Below are positions 23,082 to 32,301 of a stretch of 64,000 bases of DNA, piece by piece. The position numbers and the translations under genes are program-made. The notes under the pieces are model-generated. The model saw only the letters and a list, made by a program, of their open reading frames with translations, searched no databases and was not told the origin of the DNA. Positions within the stretch are counted from its first letter, which is position 1; each line of letters starts with the position of its first letter. Origin of the DNA: Rhodospirillum sp047263945. Its GTDB lineage: Bacteria; Pseudomonadota; Alphaproteobacteria; Rhodospirillales; Rhodospirillaceae. The DNA is taken from assembly GCF_047263945.1 (NCBI RefSeq), contig NZ_JBLAVB010000001.1:744001-808000 (forward strand), read 5' to 3'.

Positions 23082-26007
23082 GAAGCCGTCCTCCTTCAGG
23101 GTCGACGAAATGGGGGGATACGACACGGAGGCGGATCGCCTGGCCCTCCAGCGGGTTGGCCGCGATGATGACCTCACCCTGGCGCGCCTCGCCATCGGTC
23201 AGAAAACCCAGACCGATGGCCGAGCCCACATGGGGGGAATAACAGGCCGAAGTGATCCAGCCCTGATCCGTTCCGGTATTCTGAACGGCCCCCTCGGTGA
23301 ACAGGTGGGAGCCCGCAACCACCGGATCGGTGGCCGTGACGGGCACCAGTCCCACAAGGCGTCTGGTATCGGCGACCATGCCCTCCCGCCGCGACTGAAC
23401 CGCGCCGATGGAGTCCTTCTTCACGCTGACCATGCGCCCCATGCCCAGCATTTGGGCCGTGGTCTGGCCGTTGAGCTCGTTGCCCGCAGCATGGCCCTTC
23501 TCGATGCGCATCACACCCAGCGCCTCTGTGCCATAGGGAGTCGCCCCCAGATCGGCGCCAAGGCTCACCAAGCGCCCCATCAGCGCCGCTCCGTAGCGGG
23601 CAGGCACGGCAATCTCATAGGCCAGCTCACCGGAGAAGGAGATGCGGAACAGGCGCGCCCGCAGCCCTCCGGCGATGGTCAATTCCCCGCAGGCCATGAA
23701 GGGGAAGGCCTCGTTGGACAGATCAAAGCCGTCGACGATCCGCTCCAGCAGCACCCGGGCCTTCGGTCCCGCCACGGACAACTGGGCCCAGGCGTCGGTG
23801 GTGGAGATGAGCTGCACATCCAACTCCGGCCAAAGGCATTGGCGGCAGAACTCCATATGGCGATAGATCGGCCCGGCCTGAGCGGTGGTCGTGGTGACCA
23901 CGTAATGGTCCTCCGCCAGACGGGCACAGGTGCCATCGTCCCAGGCTTGGCCATCCTCGCGCAGCATCAGGCCATAGCGGACCATACCCACTTTCAGGGA
24001 TCCCATGGCGTTGCAATAGATCCGGTTGAGAAAGGCTCCGGCGTCCTTGCCCTGCACGTCGATTTTCCCGAGCGTGGTGACATCGCAGATGCCCACGCCC
24101 GCGCGGGTGGCGAGAACCTCCCGATCCACCGTCTCGCGCCAGGTCTTTTCTCCCGGACGGGGAAAGTACTGGGCACGCATCCACTGCCCGACCTCGACGA
24201 AGACGGCTCCCTGGCTCTCGGCCCAGGTGTGGGTGGGTGTCAGGCGGCGGGGGCGGAAATGGATCCCCGTATTGCCCCCGCCCAAAGCCGAGAGCGACAC
24301 CGGCGTATAAGGCGGGCGGAAAATGGTCGTCCCGGTCTCGGGAATGGTCTTGCCGGTCAATTCCGCCATCACCGCAAGCGCGGTGACATTGGCCGTCTTG
24401 CCCTGGTCCGTGGCCATGCCGAGCGTGGTCCAGCGCTTCAGATGCTCAACGGGACGCATATTCTCCTGGTGGGCCAAGCGGATATCCTTGACCGTCACGT
24501 CATTCTGGAAGTCCACCCAGGCCCGCGCCTTACCCGGCACATGCCACAGGGGTTTCAGACCCAAGGGCCGGTCCTCGGCTTCGGGCAGGTCCGGCATACT
24601 GGCCTTGATCCCCAAGGCCTCCAGGGCTTTGACCGCAGCCTGGGCGCCGGACATCAGAGCTGCTTGGGTAGAGCCCTCGCCCACCGCAGCACCGGCCGGG
24701 ATCAGGCCCGGGGGCCCTTCCTCCCCGGGCAGGAAGATCTGTTGGGCCTCGTCCCAGACCGGACGCCCCCGGTGGTGGGAAGCAAGGTGCACATTGGGGT
24801 TCCACCCCCCTGACACGCCAAGCGCCCCGCAGGGGATCCACTGGTCCCGCCCGTTTTGGGCAACCCGGATCTCCTTGAGCCCCAAGCGTCCCTTCGAGCC
24901 GGTCACAAGGGCGCCCGCCAGCAGGGGATAATCCCCCAGGGCCTTGGCCTCGGCCCGGGAGTCGACCACGGCGGCCACCTCCACCCCCTTGGCCCGCAGG
25001 TCGAGGGCCGTCCGGTGCCCATCGTCGTTGTTGGTGAAGATCGCGACCCGCTCCGCCGGGCAGGCCGCCCAGCGGTTGGCATAGGCGCGCAGGGCACCAG
25101 ACAGCATGATCCCCGGACGGTCGTTGTCGGCAAAGGGGATATGCCGCTCCGTCGCGCCCGCCGCCAGGATGGCCCGCTTGGTGGTGATCCGCCAGAGGGT
25201 TTGCCGCACCCCGTCGCCCGGAGTCGGCAGGTGGTCGGCCACCTGCTCCAGGGCAGCGAAAATCCCGTGATCGTAGGCGCCCCAGACCGTGGTCCTGCGC
25301 ATGACCCTCAGGTTCGGCAAGCTGGCGAATTCAGCCTCCAGCCCCGCGATCCATTCCCCAGCAGATTGGTCCGTGAAGGGCGCGCTTTCGGCCAATAGCC
25401 GCCCGCCCAGGCGGAAATCCTCGTCGGCGAGGATCACCCGCGCGCCGCTCCGGGCCGCCGTCAAGGCAGCGCTCAACCCCGCCGCACCACCGCCGATCAC
25501 CAGCAGGTCACAGTGGAGGAAGCCCTTATCGTAAGCGTCCGGATCCGGGAGCATGGAGAGACTCCCCAATCCCGCAGCGCGACGGATGGCAGGTTCGTAG
25601 ACCTTCTCCCAGAAGGCCTTGGGCCACATGAAGGTCTTGTAATAGAAACCCGCAGCGAAAAAGGGCGCGAACAGGTCGTTCACCGCCAAGGCATCGAACG
25701 ACAGAGAGGGCCAGCGGTTTTGGCTCTTGGCCTCAAGACCGTCGAACAACTCCACCACGGTGGCCCGGGTGTTGGGCTCTTGGCGGGCACCGCTGCGCAG
25801 CTCCACCAGGGCATTGGGTTCCTCGGACCCGGCAGACAGAACGCCCCGGGGCCGGTGATATTTAAAACTGCGCCCCATCAGGCGGACGCCGTTGGCCAGC
25901 AGGGCCGAGGCCAGGGTGTCCCCAGGATGACCCTGATAGGTTTGCCCATCAAAGGTGAAAGACAGGGTGCGCGAGCGGTCGATCATCCCACCGGATAAAC
26001 GGGTCAT
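23074..26007 (-). CDS. mgdC: N-methylglutamate dehydrogenase subunit C (sarcosine-oxidase alpha-like)
   Basis: 977 residues, the normal size of a heterotetrameric sarcosine oxidase alpha subunit. An N-terminal ferredoxin-like domain (about 12-95, with FKYHRPRGVLSAGSEEPNA) precedes a dinucleotide fold (LLVIGGGAAGLSAALTAA from 168) and a C-terminal GcvT-like THF-binding half (about 600-970). The complex oxidises N-methylglutamate to glutamate and hands the methyl carbon to THF. It overlaps mgdB by 4 bases (ATGA) and mgdD by 8, so the subunits are translationally coupled. Confidence 0.93.
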   Translation of the reverse strand: MTRLSGGMIDRSRTLSFTFDGQTYQGHPGDTLASALLANGVRLMGRSFKYHRPRGVLSAGSEEPNALVELRSGARQEPNTRATVVELFDGLEAKSQNRWPSLSFDALAVNDLFAPFFAAGFYYKTFMWPKAFWEKVYEPAIRRAAGLGSLSMLPDPDAYDKGFLHCDLLVIGGGAAGLSAALTAARSGARVILADEDFRLGGRLLAESAPFTDQSAGEWIAGLEAEFASLPNLRVMRRTTVWGAYDHGIFAALEQVADHLPTPGDGVRQTLWRITTKRAILAAGATERHIPFADNDRPGIMLSGALRAYANRWAACPAERVAIFTNNDDGHRTALDLRAKGVEVAAVVDSRAEAKALGDYPLLAGALVTGSKGRLGLKEIRVAQNGRDQWIPCGALGVSGGWNPNVHLASHHRGRPVWDEAQQIFLPGEEGPPGLIPAGAAVGEGSTQAALMSGAQAAVKALEALGIKASMPDLPEAEDRPLGLKPLWHVPGKARAWVDFQNDVTVKDIRLAHQENMRPVEHLKRWTTLGMATDQGKTANVTALAVMAELTGKTIPETGTTIFRPPYTPVSLSALGGGNTGIHFRPRRLTPTHTWAESQGAVFVEVGQWMRAQYFPRPGEKTWRETVDREVLATRAGVGICDVTTLGKIDVQGKDAGAFLNRIYCNAMGSLKVGMVRYGLMLREDGQAWDDGTCARLAEDHYVVTTTTAQAGPIYRHMEFCRQCLWPELDVQLISTTDAWAQLSVAGPKARVLLERIVDGFDLSNEAFPFMACGELTIAGGLRARLFRISFSGELAYEIAVPARYGAALMGRLVSLGADLGATPYGTEALGVMRIEKGHAAGNELNGQTTAQMLGMGRMVSVKKDSIGAVQSRREGMVADTRRLVGLVPVTATDPVVAGSHLFTEGAVQNTGTDQGWITSACYSPHVGSAIGLGFLTDGEARQGEVIIAANPLEGQAIRLRVVSPHFVDPEGGRLRV

Positions 26008-26294
26008 TTCCCGGCCTCCTTCCGCGCCAGGACCACATCCCGGGCCAGTTCGGCCTTCAGGATCTCATGGGTCAGCGTGTTGCGTGTGACCACCAGCCAG
26101 GACCGGTCGCCCTGTTCATGGAACCACAGTTCGCGTTGAACACCGGCAATGTTGTCCCGAAGGTAGACATAATCGTGGAAGGCCGCCGGAGCGCCCTCGT
26201 CCATGCCATCGGGGCGCTCCAACAGACGGGCGTCACCCAGGTAGGTGAACTCCCCCGCGTCGCGGGGGCCAAGCAGGGGATGCGGGATCAGCAT
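26004..26294 (-). CDS. mgdB: N-methylglutamate dehydrogenase subunit B (sarcosine-oxidase delta-like), no Cys
   Basis: 96 residues of the SoxD family, with GPRDAGEFTYLGDA at the start and VTRNTLTHEI late. In true SoxD the delta subunit binds zinc with Cys residues near the N-terminus (CPxCGPRD) and mid-protein. Here the first pair is replaced by HPLLGPRD and the mid-protein Cys position reads WFHEQGDR; the whole protein has no Cys at all. The zinc site is therefore lost or greatly changed. It is placed 9 bases after mgdA and overlaps mgdC. Confidence 0.88.
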   Translation of the reverse strand: MLIPHPLLGPRDAGEFTYLGDARLLERPDGMDEGAPAAFHDYVYLRDNIAGVQRELWFHEQGDRSWLVVTRNTLTHEILKAELARDVVLARKEAGK

Positions 26295-26303
26295 GATGCT
26301 CTC

Positions 26304-27554
26304 TCAGTGCAAGTTGGGCGAGGCGCCCACGCCCTTCTCGTCGATGACATACCCCCGCTCGAAGCGGTCCAGGCGCATGGCCTTGGCCGTGTCGTGGGGG
26401 GTATCGGTGGCCAGCAAATGGGCGAAGCAGTACCCGGACGCCGGAGTGGCCTTAAACCCGCCATAGCTCCAGCCGCCGTTGAAATAGAGGCCGTCAACCG
26501 GTGTCCGATCGATGATCGGCGAGCCGTCCATGGACATATCCGCGACACCGCCCCAAGCCCGCAAAAGACGGGTCCGGCCAATCATGGGCATCAGGGCCAT
26601 GCCGCCTTCCACCACGTCCTCGATCACCGGCAGACCGCCCCTTTGGGCATAGCTTTTGTAGGTTTCGATATCGCCGCCAAAGACCAAACCGCCCTTGTCG
26701 GACTGGCTGACGTAGAAATGCCCGGCACCGAAGGTGATCACTCCCGGAATGGTCGGCTTCAGGCCTTCGGAGACGAAGGCTTGCAGGCCGTGGCTTTCGA
26801 TGGGCAGCCGCATCCCCGCCTTGGACATGACCCGGCTGGAGGATCCGGCAACGGCCACACCGACCTTGCCCGCACCAATATATCCGCGGGAGGTCTCCAC
26901 CCCCTTGACCCGCCCCTGTTCGATACGGAAGCCGGTGACCTCGCAGTTCTGGATGATGTCCACCCCGCCCAGATCGGCGCCCCGGGCAAAGCCCCAAGCC
27001 ACGCCGTCATGGCGCGCCGTGCCCGCCCGGGGTTGCAGCAAGCCGCCCTTGATGGGGAAGCGGGCGTTGTCGAAGTTCAGAAACGGGGCCATCTCCCGCA
27101 CCTGATCCCGGTTCAGTAGAACCGCATCAGCCCCGGACAGAATCATGGCATTGCCCCGACGCCGGTAGGCGTCACGCTGGGCATCAGTATGAATCAGGTT
27201 GAGAATTCCCCGCTGACTGACCATGGCGTTCAGGTTGAAGTCCTGCTCCAACCCTTCCCATAGCTTCATGGAGAACTCATAGAAGGGCTGGTTCCCGGGC
27301 AGCAAGTAATTGGAACGGATGATGGTCGTGTTCCGCCCCACGTTGCCCGATCCCAACCATCCCCGCTCCAGCAGAGCGACCCGCGCCTGACCGAAGACCT
27401 TGGCCAGGTAATAGGCGGTAGCCAACCCATGCCCACCACCGCCGACAATAACGATGTCATAGGCGGGTTTGGGGTCTGGATTTCGCCACAGGGGTTTCCA
27501 GCCCTTATGGCCGGTCACCGCTTCCTTGAACACACGAAAACCGGAAAAGCGCAT
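26304..27554 (-). CDS. mgdA: N-methylglutamate dehydrogenase subunit A (sarcosine-oxidase beta-like)
   Basis: 416 residues. FAD-binding VIVGGGGHGLATAYYLA starts near residue 35, GNVGRNTTIIRSNYL near 70. RHDGVAW (181-187) holds the His that carries covalent FMN in sarcosine oxidase beta subunits. I chose ATG 27554 (MRFSGFRVFKEAVTGH), which matches the family N-terminus and has AGGAAAG upstream; the ORF extends 20 codons further without resemblance. It is the first gene of mgdABCD, 246 bases after gmaS. Confidence 0.93.
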   Translation of the reverse strand: MRFSGFRVFKEAVTGHKGWKPLWRNPDPKPAYDIVIVGGGGHGLATAYYLAKVFGQARVALLERGWLGSGNVGRNTTIIRSNYLLPGNQPFYEFSMKLWEGLEQDFNLNAMVSQRGILNLIHTDAQRDAYRRRGNAMILSGADAVLLNRDQVREMAPFLNFDNARFPIKGGLLQPRAGTARHDGVAWGFARGADLGGVDIIQNCEVTGFRIEQGRVKGVETSRGYIGAGKVGVAVAGSSSRVMSKAGMRLPIESHGLQAFVSEGLKPTIPGVITFGAGHFYVSQSDKGGLVFGGDIETYKSYAQRGGLPVIEDVVEGGMALMPMIGRTRLLRAWGGVADMSMDGSPIIDRTPVDGLYFNGGWSYGGFKATPASGYCFAHLLATDTPHDTAKAMRLDRFERGYVIDEKGVGASPNLH

Positions 27555-27720
27555 GGCGCGGGTCTTTCCTAAAACGCCGAACAATGGGAAGAGCACGGTT
27601 CGAGTGGAAAACAAACTTTTCGTCAGTGCCGCGCAAGCGGGACTCCAGGGTTGATTTCAGTGTCATCGGCGACCTGCGCACCCGTTGCGCCGAACGCTTC
27701 CGTCACCTGTCCCTCCCTGG

Positions 27721-27740
27721 GTCCCCGCATGAGCGGGGAC
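27721..27740. repeat. Short REP-like palindrome in the gmaS-mgdA gap
   Basis: GTCCCCGC-ATGA-GCGGGGAC, a perfect 8-base-arm stem in the 246 bases between gmaS and mgdA, followed by a GACG flank like the other REP-like palindromes in the window. It could stabilise the upstream gmaS mRNA or weakly terminate. Confidence 0.65.
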
Positions 27741-27800
27741 GACGCAACATGGGAGGGTTTGACCTTTTCCACAGCCTGTTGGCGCCCTCTTCGGGAGCGA

Positions 27801-29105
27801 TCAGATGTCGAGGGTGTGCTCGCGTTCCCACCGGGAGAAGTGGGAAACGAACGAATTCCACTCCTGCATTTTCATCTTCATGTAGGACGCCGAGAAATCC
27901 TCTCCGAGCATGGCCTTCAACGCGCTATCGCCATCGAACGTCCGGATGGCGTCCAGCAGGTTCAACGGCAGCTTCGGCGCACCCTCGATCTTGTGGCCCT
28001 CTGCGTACATGTCGATGTCATAGCGGGGGCCGGGATCCGCATCGGAGCGAATGCCCGACAGGCCGGCAGCGATAATGACCGCCTGCAGCAGATAGGGATT
28101 CACCGCCCCATCGGGCAGGCGCAGCTCGAACCGGCCCGGTCCGGGCACGCGGACCATATGGGTGCGGTTGTTGCCCGTCCAGGTCACCGTATTGGGGGCC
28201 CAGGTGGCGCCGGAAATGGTCCGGGGGGCATTAATGCGCTTGTAGCTGTTCACTGTCGGGTTGGTGATGGCAGCCAGGGCCGAGGCATGCTTCATGATGC
28301 CGCCCAGGAAGGCCCGCCCCTTGTCGGACAGGCTGAGTTCCTTGGTGGCGTCGACGAAGGCGTTGGTTTTGCCCTCCATGTCCCAGACCGAGACATGGGC
28401 ATGGCAGCCGTTGCCGGTCAACCCTTCGATGGGCTTGGGCATGAAGGTGGCGCGCAGGCCATGCTTTTCGGCCACGGACTTGACCATGAACTTGAAGAAG
28501 CTGTGCCGGTCGGCGGTCACCAGGGCGTCGTCGAACTCCCAGTTCATCTCGAACTGGCCGTTGGCGTCCTCGTGGTCGTTCTGATAGGGACCCCAGCCCA
28601 GCTCCAGCATGTAATCGCAGATTTCCGCGATCACATCGTAGCGACGCATCACCGCCTGCTGGTCGTAACAAGGTTTCGCTGCGGTGTCGGCGGGGTCGGA
28701 GATCGCCATGCCGTCGGGCGTGAGCAGGAAGAATTCTGCCTCGATACCCGTCTTGACCCGCAGGCCCTCCTTGGCGGCCTCGGCAACCAGACGGCGCAGG
28801 ACATTACGCGGGGCCTGATCGACCTCCTCGCCTTCCATGACACAATTGGCCGCGACCCAGGCCACCTCGCGCTTCCAGGGCAATTGGATAACCGTATCCG
28901 TATCGGGCACGGCCAGCATGTCCGGATAGGCCGGTGTCATGTCAAGCCACGTGGCGAAACCCGCAAAACCGGCCCCATCCTCCACCATGCCTGAGATTGC
29001 CGGAGCCGGGACAAGCTTGGCCCGCTGTCCACCGAACAGGTCGGTGTAGGAAATCATGAAGTACTTGACGCCTTTTTCCCGGGCGTAGGCTGCGAGATCT
29101 ATCAT
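27801..29105 (-). CDS. gmaS: Gamma-glutamylmethylamide synthetase
   Basis: 434 residues of the glutamine synthetase family (type III/GlnT-like). The ammonia/metal segment GPYQNDHEDANGQFEMNW and GNGCHAHVSVW are present, and the C-terminal adenylylation loop typical of GlnA is absent. GmaS joins methylamine to glutamate using ATP. The frame extends upstream to 29357, but ATG 29105 has GAGGA 8 bases before it and starts where the family similarity starts. Its place between mgsABC and mgdABCD separates it from housekeeping glutamine synthetase. Confidence 0.93.
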   Translation of the reverse strand: MIDLAAYAREKGVKYFMISYTDLFGGQRAKLVPAPAISGMVEDGAGFAGFATWLDMTPAYPDMLAVPDTDTVIQLPWKREVAWVAANCVMEGEEVDQAPRNVLRRLVAEAAKEGLRVKTGIEAEFFLLTPDGMAISDPADTAAKPCYDQQAVMRRYDVIAEICDYMLELGWGPYQNDHEDANGQFEMNWEFDDALVTADRHSFFKFMVKSVAEKHGLRATFMPKPIEGLTGNGCHAHVSVWDMEGKTNAFVDATKELSLSDKGRAFLGGIMKHASALAAITNPTVNSYKRINAPRTISGATWAPNTVTWTGNNRTHMVRVPGPGRFELRLPDGAVNPYLLQAVIIAAGLSGIRSDADPGPRYDIDMYAEGHKIEGAPKLPLNLLDAIRTFDGDSALKAMLGEDFSASYMKMKMQEWNSFVSHFSRWEREHTLDI

Positions 29106-29209
29106 GCGTTCGGTCCTCAATTGGATCCGGAGGGTGGGTCGGGAGCGGAGCCCCCGGCCCCGCCCGTTTTCTCGGTCGGCCACTCTTTCGAGCAACACAC
29201 CTGTCAGGG

Positions 29210-30535
29210 TCAGAAACCGCCCTGACCAGGGATCCAACTGGTCCCTGCAAGCGGCACGCCAGCCATGGCCGCAGCTTCGATGGTCAGGGCGCACAGATCC
29301 TCGGGCTCCAGGTTGTGCACGTGGCTTTTGCCGCATGCCCGGGCCAGGGTCTGGCATTCCAGCGTCAGCACCGACAGGTAATTGTGCAGCCGACGGGCCG
29401 CATCCACGGGATCGACCCGCTTCATCAACTCGGCGTCCTGGGTGGTGATGCCCGCCGGATCCTTGCCCTCGTGCCAGTCGTCATAGGCGTCCGGTGTGGT
29501 GCCAATGGCATCGTATTCCTTGCCCCAGCGGGGATCGTTCTCGCCGATGGCGATCAAGGCCGCGCTGCCGATGGAGACCGCGTCTGCGCCCATGGCCAGG
29601 GCCTTGGCCACGTCGGCGCCGGTGCGGATGCCGCCGGAGACGATCAACTGCACCTTGCGATGCATACCCAGGTCCTGAAGCGCCTTCACCGCCGGGCGGA
29701 TACAGGCCAGGGTGGGTTGCCCCACATGTTCGATGAAGACATCCTGGGTGGCCGCCGTGCCGCCCTGCATGCCGTCGAGCACCACCACGTCCGCGCCAGC
29801 CTTCACGGCAAGCGCCGTGTCGTAATAGGGACGGGCGCCACCGACCTTGATGTAGATGGGCTTTTCCCAACCCGTGATTTCACGCAGTTCGAGGATCTTG
29901 ATTTCCAGGTCGTCGGGACCGGTCCAATCCGGGTGACGGCAAGCCGACCGCTGGTCGATCCCCTCGGGCAGATTGCGCATCCCCGCGACCCGCTCGGTTA
30001 TCTTCTGGCCGAGCAACATGCCGCCACCACCGGGCTTGGCGCCCTGGCCGACGACGATCTCGATGGCATCGGCCCGGCGCAGGTCGTCGGGATTCATGCC
30101 ATAGCGCGACGGCAGATATTGGTAGACCAGGGTTTGGGAATGGCCGCGCTCTTCCTCGGTCATGCCCCCGTCACCGGTGGTGGTCGAGGTGCCCGCCATC
30201 GTCGCGCCCCGTCCCAGGGCTTCCTTGGCCGGTCCGGACAGGGAGCCAAAGCTCATGCCGGCAATGGTGATGGGGATCTTCAGCTCAATGGGCTTCTTGG
30301 CGAAACGCGTGCCCAGGGTGACGTTGGTCCCACATTTCTCCCGGTACCCTTCCAGGGGGTAGCGGGACATGGAGGCGCCCAGGAACAGCAGATCGTCGAA
30401 ATGGGGGACGCGGCGCTTGGCGCCACCGCCGCGAATGTCATAGATGCCCGTGGCTGCGGCGCGGCGGATTTCCGCGTTGACGTCGGGGCTGAACGTCCAG
30501 CTGTTCCGCGGTGGAATGGTGGGGGTCTTGTCCAT
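29210..30535 (-). CDS. mgsC: N-methylglutamate synthase subunit C (FMN glutamate-synthase domain)
   Basis: 441 residues of the GltS/GlxD-type FMN-binding synthase domain. Motifs include GMSFGSLSGPAKEALGRGA, GQGAKPGGGGMLLG, VVLDGMQGGTAA and GGIRTGADVAKALAMGADAV, which form the FMN barrel of glutamate synthase. It should join glutamate and the methylamino group released from gamma-glutamylmethylamide to form N-methylglutamate. ATG 30535 (MDKTPTIPPRN) has GAGGAG upstream. It begins 11 bases after mgsB stops. Confidence 0.92.
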   Translation of the reverse strand: MDKTPTIPPRNSWTFSPDVNAEIRRAAATGIYDIRGGGAKRRVPHFDDLLFLGASMSRYPLEGYREKCGTNVTLGTRFAKKPIELKIPITIAGMSFGSLSGPAKEALGRGATMAGTSTTTGDGGMTEEERGHSQTLVYQYLPSRYGMNPDDLRRADAIEIVVGQGAKPGGGGMLLGQKITERVAGMRNLPEGIDQRSACRHPDWTGPDDLEIKILELREITGWEKPIYIKVGGARPYYDTALAVKAGADVVVLDGMQGGTAATQDVFIEHVGQPTLACIRPAVKALQDLGMHRKVQLIVSGGIRTGADVAKALAMGADAVSIGSAALIAIGENDPRWGKEYDAIGTTPDAYDDWHEGKDPAGITTQDAELMKRVDPVDAARRLHNYLSVLTLECQTLARACGKSHVHNLEPEDLCALTIEAAAMAGVPLAGTSWIPGQGGF

Positions 30536-30546
30536 CGATGGACTCC

Positions 30547-31227
30547 TCAATAAGCGCCGGCGTTATCGACGTGGAAGTTGTACAGCTGGCGGGCCGAACC
30601 GTAGCGTTTGAAGTCCTCGGGTTTGGCGTCGGCACCGGAGCGTTCGAGCAGGTCGCGCAGGATCTCGAGATGTTCGGGCCGCATCTCCTTCTCGATGCAG
30701 TCCGCGCCCAGGGATTTGACCGAACCACGCACAAACAACCGGGCCTCGTACAGGCTGTCGCCGAGAGCGTCCCCGGCATCCCCAAGGACAACCAAATTGC
30801 CGCTTTGCGCCATGAAGGCGGACATATGGCCGATATTGCCATGGACGACGATATCGATGCCTTTCATGGAAATCCCGCACCGGGAGGATGCATTTCCTTT
30901 GATGACCAGCAGGCCACCATGGCCGGTGGCGCCCGCATATTGGCTGGCGTCCCCCTCGACGATGACCTCACCGGACATCATGTTCTCCGCCACGCCGGGT
31001 CCCACGGATCCGGTCACGTGGATCGTCGCGGCCTTGTTCATTCCCGCACAATAATACCCGGTGGAGCCCTTGATGGTGACAGCGATGGGACCATCAAGGC
31101 CAACGGCAACGGCGTGGGAGCCCTTGGGGTTGACGACCTCCCATTGTCCCTCGCCGGAGGCCGCAGCCGCCTGCAGGGCTGAATTCAGCGCACGCAGGGG
31201 CGTGGTGGCCATATCAATCGTCTGCAT
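30547..31227 (-). CDS. mgsB: N-methylglutamate synthase subunit B (GXGXG domain)
   Basis: 226 residues resembling the beta-helical C-terminal GXGXG domain of glutamate synthase as a free subunit (GlxC type). Repeats such as GATGHGGLLVIKGNASSRCG and VVHGNIGHMSAFMAQSG are the recurring Gly-rich turns. It probably structures the complex between the amidotransferase and FMN subunits. It starts 3 bases after mgsA stops, with GGGAG about 9 bases upstream. Confidence 0.9.
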   Translation of the reverse strand: MQTIDMATTPLRALNSALQAAAASGEGQWEVVNPKGSHAVAVGLDGPIAVTIKGSTGYYCAGMNKAATIHVTGSVGPGVAENMMSGEVIVEGDASQYAGATGHGGLLVIKGNASSRCGISMKGIDIVVHGNIGHMSAFMAQSGNLVVLGDAGDALGDSLYEARLFVRGSVKSLGADCIEKEMRPEHLEILRDLLERSGADAKPEDFKRYGSARQLYNFHVDNAGAY

Positions 31228-31230
31228 GTC

Positions 31231-32118
31231 TCAACGCTCCCAGAAATAGACGGTGGCGGGCTCGGGTTCCCAAACCCGGGCGTCCTCGATGCCCGGCAGG
31301 TTGGCGAAAGCCCGGTATTCGGAGCCAAAGGCCACATAATCATCGGTTTCCGCCATAACGGCGGGCTTACAGGCAATCGGATCGCGCACGACACCGAAGC
31401 CGTTTTTGGTTCCCACCACGAAGGTGAAGAAGCCGTCCAGATCGTCCAGGGTTCCCTCCAGGGCTTCGCCCAGGCTCACACCCTCGGCCAAGCGGGAGGA
31501 AATGTAGCAAGCGGCCACTTCGGTATCGTTCTCGGTGGAGGGCGGGAACCCCTTCTGGGTCAAGCTCCGGCGCATATGGTTGTGGTTCGACAGAGAGCCG
31601 TTGTGCACCAGACACTGGTCATCGCCGGTGGAAAAGGGGTGAGCCCCCAGGGTGGTCACGGCGCTTTCCGTCGCCATCCGCGTATGGCCAATGCCATGGC
31701 TGCCACCCATGCTGCGCAGACCGAAGCGCGCAGCCACATCCTTGGGCAGCCCCACTTCCTTGAAGATCTCCATGGCATGGCCCGTACCCATCACCCGGAT
31801 CCCCTTCTCGGCCATAAAGGCGCGGGCTGCGGCCTCTGTACCTTCGGGCAGGGTCAACACGGCGTGGGTATCGGCCACACGCAGGGGAACGGCCGCCCCC
31901 AAGGCCGCCGCCAGAGCCTCATCCAGACCGGCAAAAGTCTCCTCGGGGGTATCGGACTGGATCGTCATCTTCAACCCAGGCGCCTCATCCCCATAGATCG
32001 CGATACCGGCACTGTCCGGGCCGCGATCGGTCATGGTGATCAGCATATCCGTGAGCAGATCGCCCAGTTGGGGGCGCAGATCTTCCTTCTTCAGGAAAAG
32101 GCCAACGATGCCACACAT
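31231..32118 (-). CDS. mgsA: N-methylglutamate synthase subunit A (class II amidotransferase)
   Basis: 295 residues of the class II (Ntn) glutamine amidotransferase family. From ATG 32118 the protein begins MCGIVGLFLKK, which places the nucleophile Cys at position 2, as required after Met removal; an upstream ATG two codons earlier would bury it. GGAG lies 6 bases before. It should release methylamine from gamma-glutamylmethylamide for the FMN subunit. It is the first gene of the mgs-gmaS-mgd-folD-purU run. Confidence 0.92.
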   Translation of the reverse strand: MCGIVGLFLKKEDLRPQLGDLLTDMLITMTDRGPDSAGIAIYGDEAPGLKMTIQSDTPEETFAGLDEALAAALGAAVPLRVADTHAVLTLPEGTEAAARAFMAEKGIRVMGTGHAMEIFKEVGLPKDVAARFGLRSMGGSHGIGHTRMATESAVTTLGAHPFSTGDDQCLVHNGSLSNHNHMRRSLTQKGFPPSTENDTEVAACYISSRLAEGVSLGEALEGTLDDLDGFFTFVVGTKNGFGVVRDPIACKPAVMAETDDYVAFGSEYRAFANLPGIEDARVWEPEPATVYFWER

Positions 32119-32230
32119 AGTCATCTCCGTTTCAATTCGGCTCCGCGCCGCAGAGAATTGACTAACAGGAAACTAAATTGCTCTTCAAGACATTTTTCTC
32201 TGAGAGAATAGAATTCGCCAGCAAAGAAAA

Positions 32231-32252
32231 GATCGCCCAATCTCTAGGCGAT
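32231..32252 (-). terminator. Weak terminator after the XRE-cupin gene
   Basis: On the minus strand, stem ATCGCC/GGCGAT with a 9-base loop followed by CTTTTCTTT. It lies between the regulator stop (32302) and mgsA (32118), so mgsA probably has its own promoter in the AT-rich DNA around 32125-32220. Confidence 0.45.
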
Positions 32253-32301
32253 TTTCGGGGTCGAAAGGCAAAATTTTGGCGCTTTTTTATGCGAAAATCC
32301 C

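Noticed and set aside
23110..24813. 567-residue plus-strand open frame
   Set aside because: Antisense shadow of mgdC.
22506..27554. True heterotetrameric sarcosine oxidase (soxBDAG)
   Set aside because: Sequence alone fits, but gmaS and mgsABC directly upstream point to N-methylglutamate dehydrogenase; sarcosine oxidase is kept as a less likely alternative.
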